A stretch of DNA of 32,954 nucleotides, from contig JBLRWQ010000034.1 in the NCBI GenBank assembly GCA_047921175.1, positions 1 through 32,954 on the forward strand. The letters run 5' to 3'. A program made the translations under genes and the position numbers. The stretch is from T1Sed10-7 sp047921175. Lineage in GTDB: Bacteria > Actinomycetota > Nitriliruptoria > Nitriliruptorales > Nitriliruptoraceae. Of the stretch, positions 1 through 7,732 are shown piece by piece; position 1 is the first letter of the stretch; each line of letters starts with the position of its first letter. The notes under the pieces are model-generated. The model had not been told where the DNA came from, searched no databases, and saw only the letters and a program-made list of their open reading frames with translations.

Positions 1-1
1 C

Positions 2-346
2 CACGGCATGTCGCCGCTGCTCAGCCACATGTACGAGCTCGGGCTGTTCCAGGCCGAGGCGATCGACCAGACCCACTGCTTCGAGGCGGCCATCACCTTC
101 GCCCGCACGCAGGGCATCGTGCCCGCCCCGGAGCCGACGCACGCCATCGCCGCCGCGATCCGGGAGGCGGAGGCCTGCAAGGAGACCGGCGAGGAGAAGG
201 TCATCCTGACCGCCCTGTGCGGCCACGGCCACTTCGACATGGCGGCCTACGACGCCTACCTCGCCGGGGAGCTGACCGACCACGAGTACCCCGCCGAGGC
301 GGTCGCCGCGGCGATGGCACGGGTCCCGGTCATCGAGGGCCGCTGA
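2..346 (+). CDS. trpB: Tryptophan synthase beta chain, TrpB2-type (3' part only)
   Basis: This is the C-terminal part of a PLP-dependent tryptophan synthase beta chain, which condenses indole with serine. The frame is open from the first bases of the window, so the 5' end lies outside it. The visible 115 residues read HGMSPLLSHMYELGLF, then a segment ending in GIVPAPEPTHAI, then EEKVILTALCGHGHFDM and a short tail. As I recall the family, the order PAPE-(S/T)HA, EEKVIL and SGHGHFD is typical of the TrpB2 subgroup; here the phosphate-loop Ser is replaced by Cys (LCGHGHFD). TrpB2 proteins are often encoded away from the trp operon, and no trp gene follows here. Family confidence is high; TrpB2 rather than TrpB1 is inferred from the C-terminal motifs only. 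Confidence 0.88.
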   Translation, partial: HGMSPLLSHMYELGLFQAEAIDQTHCFEAAITFARTQGIVPAPEPTHAIAAAIREAEACKETGEEKVILTALCGHGHFDMAAYDAYLAGELTDHEYPAEAVAAAMARVPVIEGR

Positions 347-453
347 ACGTCGGCGGATGGGTCGGGAGCGCGGACCGTGCGAGCCGTGGACGGGGTCTGG
401 TGGTCGGCCACCCGGCCCCGTACCATCGGGCCCGAGCTACCTCAGGAGGCACG

Positions 454-654
454 ATGAACCTCGGGAGACTGCGTCGCCGACTCCAGGTCACGGGTCGGGG
501 TGAGCCGGCGGTCGTCGTCCGCACGCGCGGCGATGACACCGAGGTGGCGCCCCGCGAGCAGCGGCCCGCGCCACGGCCGGTCGCCGACCACGAGCTGCCA
601 CCGCTGGTCGTCGTGGAGCGTCCGGACGAGCCCGGGGCCGCCGACCAGGGCTGA
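454..654 (+). CDS. Small hypothetical protein (66 aa), Arg-rich N terminus
   Basis: I do not recognise this protein. The ATG is preceded by AGGAGG (444-449) with a short 4-nt spacer, and a TACCAT -10-like hexamer lies at 421-426, so the start is well supported. The N terminus is basic (MNLGRLRRRL); the rest is rich in Pro, Glu, Asp and Arg, with no membrane segment or Cys motif. It ends 6 bp before the GTG of the next gene, so the two are very likely co-transcribed and perhaps translationally coupled. It may be a cytoplasmic partner of the membrane-anchored Cys-rich protein that follows. Function unknown. Confidence 0.6.
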   Translation: MNLGRLRRRLQVTGRGEPAVVVRTRGDDTEVAPREQRPAPRPVADHELPPLVVVERPDEPGAADQG

Positions 655-660
655 GCAGCC

Positions 661-1386
661 GTGCCCGCCGTGGTGCTGCTGCTCGTGCTGATCGTCCTGG
701 CGTTGGTGCTGCTGCGCGTGAGCGGCGGGGAGCCCGGGCTGGCCGTGCCCCGCGACCTCGACGAGGCGGCACTCGACGAGCCGATCCGTGCGGTCAAGCG
801 GGCCCACGTGCGCCTGTCCCCCGAGGGCACGGAGGCGACGCTGACCGGCCTGACCGCCGGCAGCCGCTACGCCGTGGATGCCCGCGCGACGTGCCCGCGC
901 GGCTGCCCGGTCCCTGACCCGTCCTGCCGGTGTGGCTTCTACGCGATGCGCGGCGATCCCGAGTCCCGGCAGCTCCCGCACGAGGCCGCCTGGGCGCGGC
1001 GGGCCGAGCCGCTCAGCGTCCGCCTCGACGTCGAGCTGTCGGGCGTGGTGCTCGAGTACGACCTGGGCTACCGCGCCGAGCGCCAGCGCGTGGTCGAGGT
1101 CGGGATCCCCGACCGCTGTGTGCCCTGCGCGGCCCAGGGGCTCGACAGCCAGGCCGCCGGGCTGATCGCCCGGCCCCGGCAGATCGCGCACCCGTTCAGC
1201 GGCGCGGGCAACCCCTACCTCGGCGATCCGGCGCTGCGCGAGTGGCGCGAGCTCCGGTCGGCCTGCCTGGATCACTGGCGTGGCGAGCCCGGCCTGCCAG
1301 CGCTGCACCTCGAGGACCTGGCCGACCTGCTCGGAACCCGCGTGCGCTGGGAGGCGTCCGGGACCGCCGGTCCCGTCAGCCGCTGA
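661..1386 (+). CDS. Membrane-anchored Cys-rich protein with CxCGFYA motif
   Basis: This is a 241-aa protein of unknown function. Residues 3-20 form one hydrophobic helix, probably an uncleaved anchor, and the rest is predicted to be soluble. Seven Cys are present: C78, C82, C89 and C91 in the array C-x3-C-x6-C-x-C, a CxxC pair at C153/C156, and C202. The array continues as CRCGFYAM. I recall similar C-x-CG-(F/I)-YA elements in uncharacterised actinobacterial proteins but cannot name a family. The spacing would suit a zinc or Fe-S site. The GTG start lies 6 bp after the preceding small gene and has no strong ribosome binding site of its own, which suggests coupling. The gene converges with the exonuclease gene, 9 bp away. 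Confidence 0.7.
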   Translation: MPAVVLLLVLIVLALVLLRVSGGEPGLAVPRDLDEAALDEPIRAVKRAHVRLSPEGTEATLTGLTAGSRYAVDARATCPRGCPVPDPSCRCGFYAMRGDPESRQLPHEAAWARRAEPLSVRLDVELSGVVLEYDLGYRAERQRVVEVGIPDRCVPCAAQGLDSQAAGLIARPRQIAHPFSGAGNPYLGDPALREWRELRSACLDHWRGEPGLPALHLEDLADLLGTRVRWEASGTAGPVSR

Positions 1387-1387
1387 C
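1375..1387. terminator. Small inverted repeat over the stop codon of a convergent pair
   Basis: GTCAG-CCG-CTGAC spans the stop codon of the Cys-rich protein gene. The element CCCGTCAGCCG occurs here at 1372-1382 and again at 1392-1402 over the stop codon of the opposing exonuclease gene. It could act as a weak bidirectional terminator. The stem is only 5 bp with no T-tract, so the call is tentative. Confidence 0.3.
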
Positions 1388-1395
1388 TCGACCCG

Positions 1396-2136
1396 TCAGC
1401 CGGTCCGCTCGAGTCCCGGCCAGGTCCCACGGACCGGCGGCCGGTCCGCGGCGATGCGCTTGAGGTAGGCGTTGAAGCTGTCCCGCCAGCTGGCGTGTGC
1501 CCGTACCTGGACCTCGGTCAGCTGCGCAAGCTCCAGCGCGGCCAGCTCCGGGTACCGGCCGACCAGCGCCCGGGCCACCGCGGCCGAGGCGACGGCGTCC
1601 GCGCGGGCGCTGTGCGCATCGGTCAGCGTCACCCCGTAGACCTGGCAGGCGGTCTCGAGCGTCCGCTTGCCCTTGCGGTACCGGTCCACGTGCCGGTCGA
1701 GCACGAGCGGATCGAGTAGCACGACGTCCGGCAGGGTCAGCGCAGGGTCGATCCGCCGCAGCTCCGCGGCCAGCAGCGGCCAGTCGTAGGTGGCGTTGTA
1801 GATCACCAGCGGCCAACCCTCGGCCTGGATCGTGTGCAGGTGCACGTGGACGGCCGGCAGCACCTCCGCGGCGGGAGGGGCCTGCTCCGCCTCGAGCCGC
1901 TCCCGCGTGATCCCGTGGACCGCCGACGCGCCTGGCGGGATCTCCACCTCGGCGCCCGGGTCGACGAGCCCGGCGTACAGGTCCCGGAGGTGACCCGCGC
2001 CGTCGTCGACCAGCAGCGCCAGCTCCACGATCCGGGCCGTGGCCGGGTCCACCCCGGTGGTCTCCAGGTCGAGCACCGCGAACGGCCCGGCCGGCCAGCC
2101 GGCGGCATCGAGCGAGGGCTGCAGGGAGGGGGACAC
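1396..2136 (-). CDS. DnaQ-like 3'-5' exonuclease (DEDDh family)
   Basis: This is a 246-aa exonuclease-fold protein that probably removes 3' nucleotides from DNA or RNA with two metal ions. All five DEDDh residues are visible: D23 and E25 in VLDLETTG, D118 in YNATYDWPLL, and H175 and D180 in DAHSARAD. The fold spans about residues 17-195, followed by a 50-residue Arg-containing tail. There is no BRCT, helicase or UvrC-like domain, so it is a stand-alone member like those annotated as DNA polymerase III epsilon-like in actinobacteria. The GTG at 2136 was chosen because GAGAGGAG lies just upstream; an in-frame GTG 36 bp earlier lacks this. The gene is divergent from the VIT-family transporter across a 148-bp spacer. 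The substrate cannot be told from sequence. Confidence 0.88.
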   Translation of the reverse strand: MSPSLQPSLDAAGWPAGPFAVLDLETTGVDPATARIVELALLVDDGAGHLRDLYAGLVDPGAEVEIPPGASAVHGITRERLEAEQAPPAAEVLPAVHVHLHTIQAEGWPLVIYNATYDWPLLAAELRRIDPALTLPDVVLLDPLVLDRHVDRYRKGKRTLETACQVYGVTLTDAHSARADAVASAAVARALVGRYPELAALELAQLTEVQVRAHASWRDSFNAYLKRIAADRPPVRGTWPGLERTG

Positions 2137-2284
2137 GAGGGGCTCCTCTCGGCGTCGGGGCGCGGGTGGCACACCCGAACCCTACGACCTCGACGCGACC
2201 CAGACGACCCGCGTCCCCAGCGCGACCGTACGCTGCCGCCGCACCACCCGCGCCCGCCAACCTGCCGAGGACCGCGAGGACACG

Positions 2285-3076
2285 ATGGACACGAACCACC
2301 TCCCGGATCGCGCCAGCGCCCGCGACTACCCCCTGGACGAGATCGCGGCGCACATCGGCGAGGAGCGGCGGACGGTCTCCGTGCTGGGCGAGATCCGGGA
2401 GCTGGTCTTCGGCGCCCAGGACGGGCTGGTCTCCACGCTCGCCGTCGTCGCGACGGTGGCCGGGGCGACCACCGACAACCTCGCCGTGCTGGTCGCCGGC
2501 TTCGCCTCGGCCATGGCGGGCATCTTCTCCATGGCCATCGGGGAGTACATGGGGTCCAAGAGCCAGGCGGAGATCGAGCGCGGCCACCTGGCACGGGAGC
2601 GGCACGAGGTCGAGGTCCGGCCGCACGAGGCGGAGGCCGAGGTGGCCTACCTGTTCATGCAGGAGGGGATGGACAGCGAGACCGCGTGGCAGACCGCCGA
2701 GGTGATCGCGCGCTACCCGGAGTCGCTGCTGGCCACCATGGCCGCCAAGGAGCTGGGCCTCGCCAGCGACGGGCAGGCGGATGCCGCGGGCACGCCCCTG
2801 CGTGGGGCGCTCGTGATGGGCGGGGCCTTCGCGGCCGGCTCCGTCCCGCCGATCGCGCCGTTCCTGTTCACCGAGGGCCTGCTGGCCCTGAGCCTGGCGA
2901 CGCTGTCCACCGGGCTCGTGCTGTTCACGATCGGCGTGGTCAAGTCGCGCTGGACCGACCGGTCCTGGCTCTGGTCGGGGCTGGAGATCCTGGCGCTGGC
3001 CGCGGTCGCCGGCGTGGCCGGCTACCTGTTCGGCTCCGTGCTGCCGACCCTGCTCGGCTTCGCGGGCGTGGTCTGA
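2285..3076 (+). CDS. VIT1/CCC1-family iron/manganese transporter
   Basis: This 263-aa integral membrane protein belongs to the vacuolar-iron-transporter family, which moves Fe2+ or Mn2+ out of the cytosol. It shows the family layout: an N-terminal cytosolic helix, TM1 with LVFGAQDGLVSTLAVV (D46 is the usual metal-pathway Asp), TM2 with FASAMAGIFSMAIGEYMGSKSQ (73-94), a Glu/His-rich cytosolic metal-binding segment at about 95-160, then three more helices (about 173-195, 198-220 and 230-258). The ATG at 2285 follows a GCGAGGA element. Bacterial members commonly export or buffer excess iron or manganese. The metal is not resolved here and no metalloregulator gene is adjacent. Family confidence is high. 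Confidence 0.9.
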   Translation: MDTNHLPDRASARDYPLDEIAAHIGEERRTVSVLGEIRELVFGAQDGLVSTLAVVATVAGATTDNLAVLVAGFASAMAGIFSMAIGEYMGSKSQAEIERGHLARERHEVEVRPHEAEAEVAYLFMQEGMDSETAWQTAEVIARYPESLLATMAAKELGLASDGQADAAGTPLRGALVMGGAFAAGSVPPIAPFLFTEGLLALSLATLSTGLVLFTIGVVKSRWTDRSWLWSGLEILALAAVAGVAGYLFGSVLPTLLGFAGVV

Positions 3077-3151
3077 CCGGGAGCCGCGTGGCGTGCCCGT
3101 CAGCGGTGTGGCCTGACCCGTAGCCGCGCGACCTGACCGGTCAGCGGCGGG
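3072..3151. repeat. Four degenerate 20-bp tandem units over a convergent gene junction
   Basis: Four consecutive 20-bp units start at 3072, 3092, 3112 and 3132. They share the frame C-(C/G)TG-(A/C)CC-(G/C)-(G/T)-n-AGC-(C/G)-G, with several mismatches between units. The array runs from the stop codon of the VIT gene into the last codons of the FadB gene. Unit 4 contains the 12-bp perfect palindrome CTGACCGGTCAG (3133-3144), which covers the fadB stop codon. It may work as a bidirectional terminator or be a decayed short repeat. Confidence 0.4.
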
Positions 3152-5321
3152 GCCGCAGCGGCTCACCCGCCTCGGCCTTGGTGAGCAGGCTCGCCGGGGG
3201 CACGAAGCGGTCACCGTAGGCGTCGCTGAGCTCCTTGCAGCGGGCCACGAACCCGGTGGTGCCGCCCTCGTACTGGTCGATGTACTGGGCGACCCCGCCG
3301 GTCCAGGCCGGGAACCCGATGCCGAAGATCGAGCCGATGTTGGCGTCCTCGAAGCTCTCGACCACGCCCTCGTCGAAGCAGCGCACGGTCTCGATCGCCT
3401 CGGCGAACAGCATGCGCTCGATCAGGTCGATGAGGGGCAGGTCGGCGTCGCCGCTGGTGACCTGCTCGAGCAGCCCGGGCCACAGGCGCAGCCGCGTGCC
3501 GTCCTCGGCGTAGTCGTAGAAGCCGGCACCGGTGCTGCGGCCCTCGCGGCCGTGCTCCTCGACCATCGTGTCGAGGATCGCGAACGCGGGATGCGGCTCG
3601 TAGGGGGTACCGGCCCGCTCGGCGGCGGCGCGGTACTCGGCCTCGATCTTGCGCGGCAGGGTCAGCGTGAGCTCGTCCATGAGCTGCAGCGGCGGGGCCG
3701 GGTAGCCGGCCTGCTCCCCGGCGCGCTCGATGCGGACCGGGTGCACGCCCTCGCCGAGCATCGCCACGGCCTCGTTGAGGAAGGTGCCGATGACCCGGGA
3801 GGTGAAGAACCCGCGCGCGTCGTTGACGACGATCGGCGTCTTGCGCAGCTGCTGCACGAGGTCGACGGCCCTGGCGACCGCCGCGTCGCTGGTGCGCTGC
3901 CCCCGGATGATCTCCACCAGCGGCATCTTGTCCACCGGCGAGAAGAAGTGCAGCCCCAGGAAGTCCTCCTGCCGGGTCACCCCCGCCGCCAGCTCGGTGA
4001 TGGGCAGGGTCGAGGTGTTGGAGCACAGCAGCGCGTCGGGTGCCACGACCGGCGCCACCTCGGCGAAGACGCGGTGCTTGAGCTCGGTGGACTCGAACAC
4101 CGCCTCGATGACCAGGTCGCACCCGGCGAGGTCCGCCACCTCGGCGGAGGGGGTGATGCGGTCCAGCAGCGCCTGCCCCTTGGCCTCGCTGACCTTGCCG
4201 CGCTCGATGCCCTTGGCGACGAGACGCTGCGCGTAGCCCTTCCCCGTGGTGGCGGCCTCGAGCGTCACGTCCTTGAGCACCACCTCGATGCCCGAACGCG
4301 CGCACTGGTAGGCGATGCCGGCGCCCATCATCCCGGCGCCGAGCACGGCGACCTTCGTGGCCGCCCACGGCTCGTAGCCATCCGGCCGCGAGGAGCCCTT
4401 CTGGATCGCCTGGAGGTCGAAGAAGAACGCCTGCGTCATGTTCTTGGACTGCGGCGAGCGACAGACCAGCTCCGCGAAGGCCCGGGACTCGAGCCGGGTC
4501 GCGGTCTCGAAGGGCACCTGGGCGCCCTCGTAGGCCACCTCCAGGATCCGCTTCGGGGCGTGCTGATCCACCCCTTTGAGCTGCTTGCGGAGGTTGGCGG
4601 GGATGGCGGGCGCGTTCTGCGCGAAGGACGGGCGGGACGGGTCCCCCCCGGGCAGGCGGTAGCCGTCCGCGTCCCACGGCTGGACCGCGTCCGGGTTGGC
4701 GGCGATGAAGGCCCGCGCGGCGGCGAGCATGGCGTCGTGGTCGGCGACGACCTCGTCGATCAGCCCGAGCCCGCGCGCGGCCTCGACCTTGTGCCGCTGG
4801 CCCTGGAGCAGGACCTGGAGCAGCGCCTGGACGATGCCGAGCATCCGCACGGTGCGGATCACGCCGCCGCCACCCGGGAGCAGCCCGAGGGTGACCTCGG
4901 GCAGGCCGAACACCGCGCCGGGGTCGTCGATGGCGACCCGGTGGTGACAGGCCAGTGCCAGCTCGAAGCCGCCGCCGAGCGCGGTGCCGTTGAGTGCCGC
5001 CACGACCGGCACGCCGAGGGTCTCGAGCCGCCGCAGGTCCGCCTTGAGCGCCTCGGTCCGGGTGAAGACCGCCTCCGCATCGTCGGGGCCGGCCTGGATC
5101 AGCTCGACCAGGTCCCCGCCGGCGAAGAAGGTCGACTTCGCCGAGGTCAGGATCACCCCGGTCAGCCCCTCCTCCGCGTCGAGGCGCCGGACCACCTCGG
5201 CGAGGTCGGCGGTGAAGCGGGCACGCATGGTGTTGGCCCGCTGCGCGGGGTCGTCCATGGTCAGGGTCACGACGCCGTCGGCGTCCCGCTCGTAGCGGAT
5301 CGTCTCGAGCTCAGCCGTCAT
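3141..5321 (-). CDS. fadB: FadB-type enoyl-CoA hydratase / 3-hydroxyacyl-CoA dehydrogenase
   Basis: This 726-aa multifunctional beta-oxidation enzyme hydrates trans-2-enoyl-CoA and oxidises the L-3-hydroxyacyl-CoA product with NAD+. The N-terminal crotonase domain (about 10-200) has the oxyanion loop FFAGGDL (65-71) and both catalytic Glu: E120 in GGGFELAL and E142 in GLPEVTLG. The NAD-binding domain starts with VAVLGAGMMGAGIA (about 324-337). The dehydrogenase dyad is H458 and E470 in LHFFSPVDKMPLVEI. C-terminal 3HCDH domains follow, and the length matches FadB/FadJ. The ATG at 5321 follows ACGGAG at about 8-nt spacing. It lies 124 bp downstream of the thiolase gene on the same strand, together forming the alpha and beta subunits of a trifunctional complex. 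Confidence 0.95.
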   Translation of the reverse strand: MTAELETIRYERDADGVVTLTMDDPAQRANTMRARFTADLAEVVRRLDAEEGLTGVILTSAKSTFFAGGDLVELIQAGPDDAEAVFTRTEALKADLRRLETLGVPVVAALNGTALGGGFELALACHHRVAIDDPGAVFGLPEVTLGLLPGGGGVIRTVRMLGIVQALLQVLLQGQRHKVEAARGLGLIDEVVADHDAMLAAARAFIAANPDAVQPWDADGYRLPGGDPSRPSFAQNAPAIPANLRKQLKGVDQHAPKRILEVAYEGAQVPFETATRLESRAFAELVCRSPQSKNMTQAFFFDLQAIQKGSSRPDGYEPWAATKVAVLGAGMMGAGIAYQCARSGIEVVLKDVTLEAATTGKGYAQRLVAKGIERGKVSEAKGQALLDRITPSAEVADLAGCDLVIEAVFESTELKHRVFAEVAPVVAPDALLCSNTSTLPITELAAGVTRQEDFLGLHFFSPVDKMPLVEIIRGQRTSDAAVARAVDLVQQLRKTPIVVNDARGFFTSRVIGTFLNEAVAMLGEGVHPVRIERAGEQAGYPAPPLQLMDELTLTLPRKIEAEYRAAAERAGTPYEPHPAFAILDTMVEEHGREGRSTGAGFYDYAEDGTRLRLWPGLLEQVTSGDADLPLIDLIERMLFAEAIETVRCFDEGVVESFEDANIGSIFGIGFPAWTGGVAQYIDQYEGGTTGFVARCKELSDAYGDRFVPPASLLTKAEAGEPLRPRR

Positions 5322-5358
5322 GTCGGGCTCCGTGGGTGTCGGCCGCTGGGGCCAGGGT

Positions 5359-5403
5359 CGAGGTCGCGGGGATCGAGGTGGCGGGGATCGAGGTGGCGGG
5401 CTC
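5359..5403. repeat. Three 15-bp tandem repeats between thiolase and fadB
   Basis: Units 5359-5373 (CGAGGTCGCGGGGAT), 5374-5388 (CGAGGTGGCGGGGAT) and 5389-5403 (CGAGGTGGCGGGCTC) are head-to-tail, with a partial fourth unit after them. They sit in the 124-bp transcribed spacer between the thiolase stop and the fadB start. The 15-bp period keeps any reading frame open. Copy number could vary by slippage and alter mRNA structure between the two cistrons; that effect is inference. Confidence 0.75.
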
Positions 5404-5445
5404 GGCGGTGGCTGGCACCGCCCTGCTGCGCGCCGAGGCGGTGCC

Positions 5446-6657
5446 TCAGACGCGCTCGACGACGGTGGCGATGCCCATGCCGCCACCGATGCACAGCGTC
5501 ACGAGCCCGGTGGTCAGGTCCCGCCGCTCGAGCTCGTCGACGATCGTGCCGAGCAGCACCGCACCGGTGGCGCCGAGCGGGTGCCCCATCGCGATCGCGC
5601 CGCCGTTGACGTTGGTCCGGTCGTGGTCGACGTCGAGGTCGCGCATCAGCTTGAGCGCGACCGACGCGAAGGCCTCGTTGATCTCCACGAGGTCGATGTC
5701 CGCCGGGGTCATCCCGGCCCGGTCGAGCGCCTTGCGGCAGGCCGGGGCAGGGCCGGTCAGCATGATCGTCGGCTCGGAGCCGATGACCGCCGCAGCGCGG
5801 ATCCGCGCCCGCGGGGTCAGCTCGTGGCGGCGCCCGGCCTCCTCGTCCCCGAGCAGCACCAGCGCGGCCCCGTCGACGATGCCGGAGGAGTTCCCGGGGG
5901 TGTGGACGTGGTCGATGCGCTCCACGTCCACGTAGCGCTGCAGCGCGACCGCATCGAACCCACCCATCTCCCCGATCCCGGCGAACGAGGGCTTGAGCGC
6001 GGCGAGGGCCTCCGGGGTCGTCTCGGGCCGGACGTGCTCGTCCCGGTCCAGGATCGTGACGCCGTTGCGGTCCCGGACGGGGATGACCGAGCGGTCGAAG
6101 GCGCCGTCGGCCCAGGCCTTCGCGGCCCGGATCTGGGACTCGGACGCGAAGGCGTCGACCTCCTCGCGGGAGAAGCCCTCGATGGTCGCGATGAGGTCGG
6201 CACTGATCCCCTGCGGCACGAACCCGGTGGCGAGGTTGGTCTCGGGGTCCATCGCCCACGGATCGCCACCGGTCCCCATCGGGACCCGGGACATCGACTC
6301 GACCCCACCGGCGACGAGCAGGTCCTCCCACCCCGAACGCACCCGGGCCGCCGCCTGGTTGACGGCCTCGAGCCCGGAGCCGCAGTAGCGGTTGAGCTGG
6401 ACGCCGGCGACGCCCTCCGGGAGACCGGCCGCGAGCGCCGCGGTGCGCGGCAGGACGCCGCCCTGGTCCCCGACGGGGCCGACGACGCCGAGGACGAGGT
6501 CCTCGATGCCCGCCGGGTCCATCCCCGGGTTGCGCGCCTGGAGCTCGTGGAGGAGCCCGGTGACGAGGGTGACGGGCTTGACCTCGTGCAGCGACCCGGT
6601 CGCCTTCCCCCGGCCCCGCGGGGTGCGGATCGCGTCGTAGACGTACGCCTCGGCCAT
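5446..6657 (-). CDS. fadA: Acetyl-CoA C-acyltransferase (3-ketoacyl-CoA thiolase)
   Basis: This is a 403-aa thiolase that cleaves 3-ketoacyl-CoA with CoA in the last step of beta-oxidation. The nucleophile C92 lies in LNRYCGSGLEA. The conserved VEINEAFA motif spans 324-331, H359 lies in GGAIAMGHPLGATG, and the second catalytic Cys C389 lies in TLCIGGGMG. Length and motif order are standard for the family. The ATG at 6657 follows GAGGAG at a good distance. It is the first gene of a two-gene operon with the FadB-type enzyme, as in many bacterial fadAB pairs. Upstream lies a 7-bp inverted repeat that could be a regulator site. A biosynthetic acetyl-CoA acetyltransferase role is possible by sequence, but the fadB partner makes degradation more likely. 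Confidence 0.94.
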   Translation of the reverse strand: MAEAYVYDAIRTPRGRGKATGSLHEVKPVTLVTGLLHELQARNPGMDPAGIEDLVLGVVGPVGDQGGVLPRTAALAAGLPEGVAGVQLNRYCGSGLEAVNQAAARVRSGWEDLLVAGGVESMSRVPMGTGGDPWAMDPETNLATGFVPQGISADLIATIEGFSREEVDAFASESQIRAAKAWADGAFDRSVIPVRDRNGVTILDRDEHVRPETTPEALAALKPSFAGIGEMGGFDAVALQRYVDVERIDHVHTPGNSSGIVDGAALVLLGDEEAGRRHELTPRARIRAAAVIGSEPTIMLTGPAPACRKALDRAGMTPADIDLVEINEAFASVALKLMRDLDVDHDRTNVNGGAIAMGHPLGATGAVLLGTIVDELERRDLTTGLVTLCIGGGMGIATVVERV

Positions 6658-6707
6658 GGACGTCTCCTCACGGTCGGTGCATGGCACGGCCTCCCCGCCG
6701 CGCACCC

Positions 6708-6732
6708 GGAACGGTACTCGACCATCCGTTCC
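6708..6732. promoter_or_regulatory. Inverted repeat upstream of the thiolase-fadB operon, candidate operator
   Basis: GGAACGG (6708-6714) and CCGTTCC (6726-6732) form perfect 7-bp arms separated by 11 bp, 51 bp upstream of the thiolase start. The arm-centre distance of 18 bp and the placement in the only promoter-sized gap before the operon suit a dimeric repressor of the TetR or GntR type, which often control beta-oxidation genes. No such regulator gene lies in the window. Confidence 0.45.
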
Positions 6733-6765
6733 ATGCCCGCATCGGGCCGGTCGGTGCGCGCCCGG

Positions 6766-7650
6766 TCAGCCGCAGGGGGCCACCGGTGCCGCCTCGGCGA
6801 TGGCAGCCTGCAGGAGCTCGATCGGGGTTGCCAGCCCGCGACCCTCCGTCGTGCGTGCGTAGACCTGCCCGACGACCCGGCCGTCCTCATCGAGCACCGG
6901 TGAGCCGGACGCACCACCCGCAACCTCGAGGCCGAGGACCAGCCGGGTCGCCTCGACGCGGTCGACGCGCCCCTCGCGCAGCGTCGGACGCGCACCGGGG
7001 AACCCCACCGTGATGACCGGTTGCCCGACCGACGCGGACGGACCGCCACGCAGCGGCGGCGGCAGGGCCTCGGCGTCGACCTCCAGGACGGCGACGTCCG
7101 CGATCGTGGCCAGCCGGACCCCCGTGACCGGCGCGCCAGACCCGGCGTCGAGTGGCTGGACCAGCGTGGTCCGGGCCTGGTCGACGACATGGCGGTTCGT
7201 GACCAGGACCGTCGCCCCCCCGGTCTCCAAGGCGAAGGCGCTGCCGCTGGTCGCGCGACCGAGGCAGTCCACGCTGCGTACCAGCCGGAACGAGGCGGCC
7301 AGGTCCGCGTCGTCACCGAGGGCCTCCAGCACCGCCTCGCTGGCCGCCCGGACCGCGAGCCGGTCCAGCACCCAGCCACCGGCGGGGACCAGCATGGCGC
7401 CGGCGACCACCAGCCCGAGCACGAGCCGGAACCGGCCGAGGACGCGCATCGTCGTGGTCCGGTAGCCCTCGAGGTCATCGGGCGGGGCAGGGTAGGCAAC
7501 CATCGCCTGCCGCTCGGCGTGGTCTGACGCCCCGGGGGTCTTCCTGTCGTCGGATGCGGCAGGGGTGTGCCCGTCGTCGGACGGGGGCGGGCCAGCGGGG
7601 GCATCCGTCACAGCGTGCTCACGGTCGGGGCGCCGCACGGTAGCGAGCAT
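6766..7650 (-). CDS. Membrane-tethered trypsin-like serine protease
   Basis: This 294-aa protein has a cytoplasmic Pro/Asp-rich N terminus of about 70 residues, one transmembrane helix (about 74-96) and an extracytoplasmic S1-type protease domain. The triad is visible in order: H154 in VLVTNRHVVDQ, D185 in TIADVAVLEV, and S248 in GGASGSPVLDEDG. There is no PDZ domain, so it is not a full HtrA. Candidate disulfide Cys are C129 and C293. The ATG at 7650 was chosen for the GAGGGAG element upstream; an earlier in-frame ATG at 7734 would run through the divergent SOS promoter and is unlikely. The gene is divergent from the HNH gene, so the LexA box about 65 bp upstream might also influence it. The substrate is unknown. 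Confidence 0.85.
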   Translation of the reverse strand: MLATVRRPDREHAVTDAPAGPPPSDDGHTPAASDDRKTPGASDHAERQAMVAYPAPPDDLEGYRTTTMRVLGRFRLVLGLVVAGAMLVPAGGWVLDRLAVRAASEAVLEALGDDADLAASFRLVRSVDCLGRATSGSAFALETGGATVLVTNRHVVDQARTTLVQPLDAGSGAPVTGVRLATIADVAVLEVDAEALPPPLRGGPSASVGQPVITVGFPGARPTLREGRVDRVEATRLVLGLEVAGGASGSPVLDEDGRVVGQVYARTTEGRGLATPIELLQAAIAEAAPVAPCG

Positions 7651-7697
7651 CCGGTCGGCTCCCTCAGGCCCGGTCGTCCACAGCCGGCACGGACGCC

Positions 7698-7726
7698 TTG
7701 CCCGTGTCACAGGAAGAACGTATGTT
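7698..7726 (+). promoter_or_regulatory. Predicted sigma-70 promoter for the HNH gene, probably leaderless
   Basis: TTGCCC (7698-7703) and TATGTT (7721-7726) are separated by exactly 17 bp. A start site about 7 bp after the -10 falls on the ATGATG at 7733-7738. No ribosome binding site lies at a usable distance, so a leaderless transcript is the simplest reading. Confidence 0.6.
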
Positions 7727-7727
7727 C
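7716..7727. promoter_or_regulatory. LexA-binding SOS box
   Basis: GAACGTATGTTC is a perfect match to the GAAC-N4-GTTC palindrome of Gram-positive and actinobacterial LexA boxes, with CG following it. It overlaps the -10 hexamer of the HNH gene promoter, where a repressor would block transcription. Mycobacterial 13E12 genes are known to be DNA-damage inducible and to carry such boxes, which supports the call. Confidence 0.8.
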
Positions 7728-7732
7728 GAACC

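Noticed and set aside
5359..5403. 15-bp repeats as a CRISPR array
   Set aside because: Units are directly adjacent without spacers and too short; no cas genes are present.
3552..5609. Long plus-strand open frame opposite fadB
   Set aside because: It is antisense to a gene with all catalytic motifs; its composition (RR, GG, HR-rich) is that of a shadow frame.
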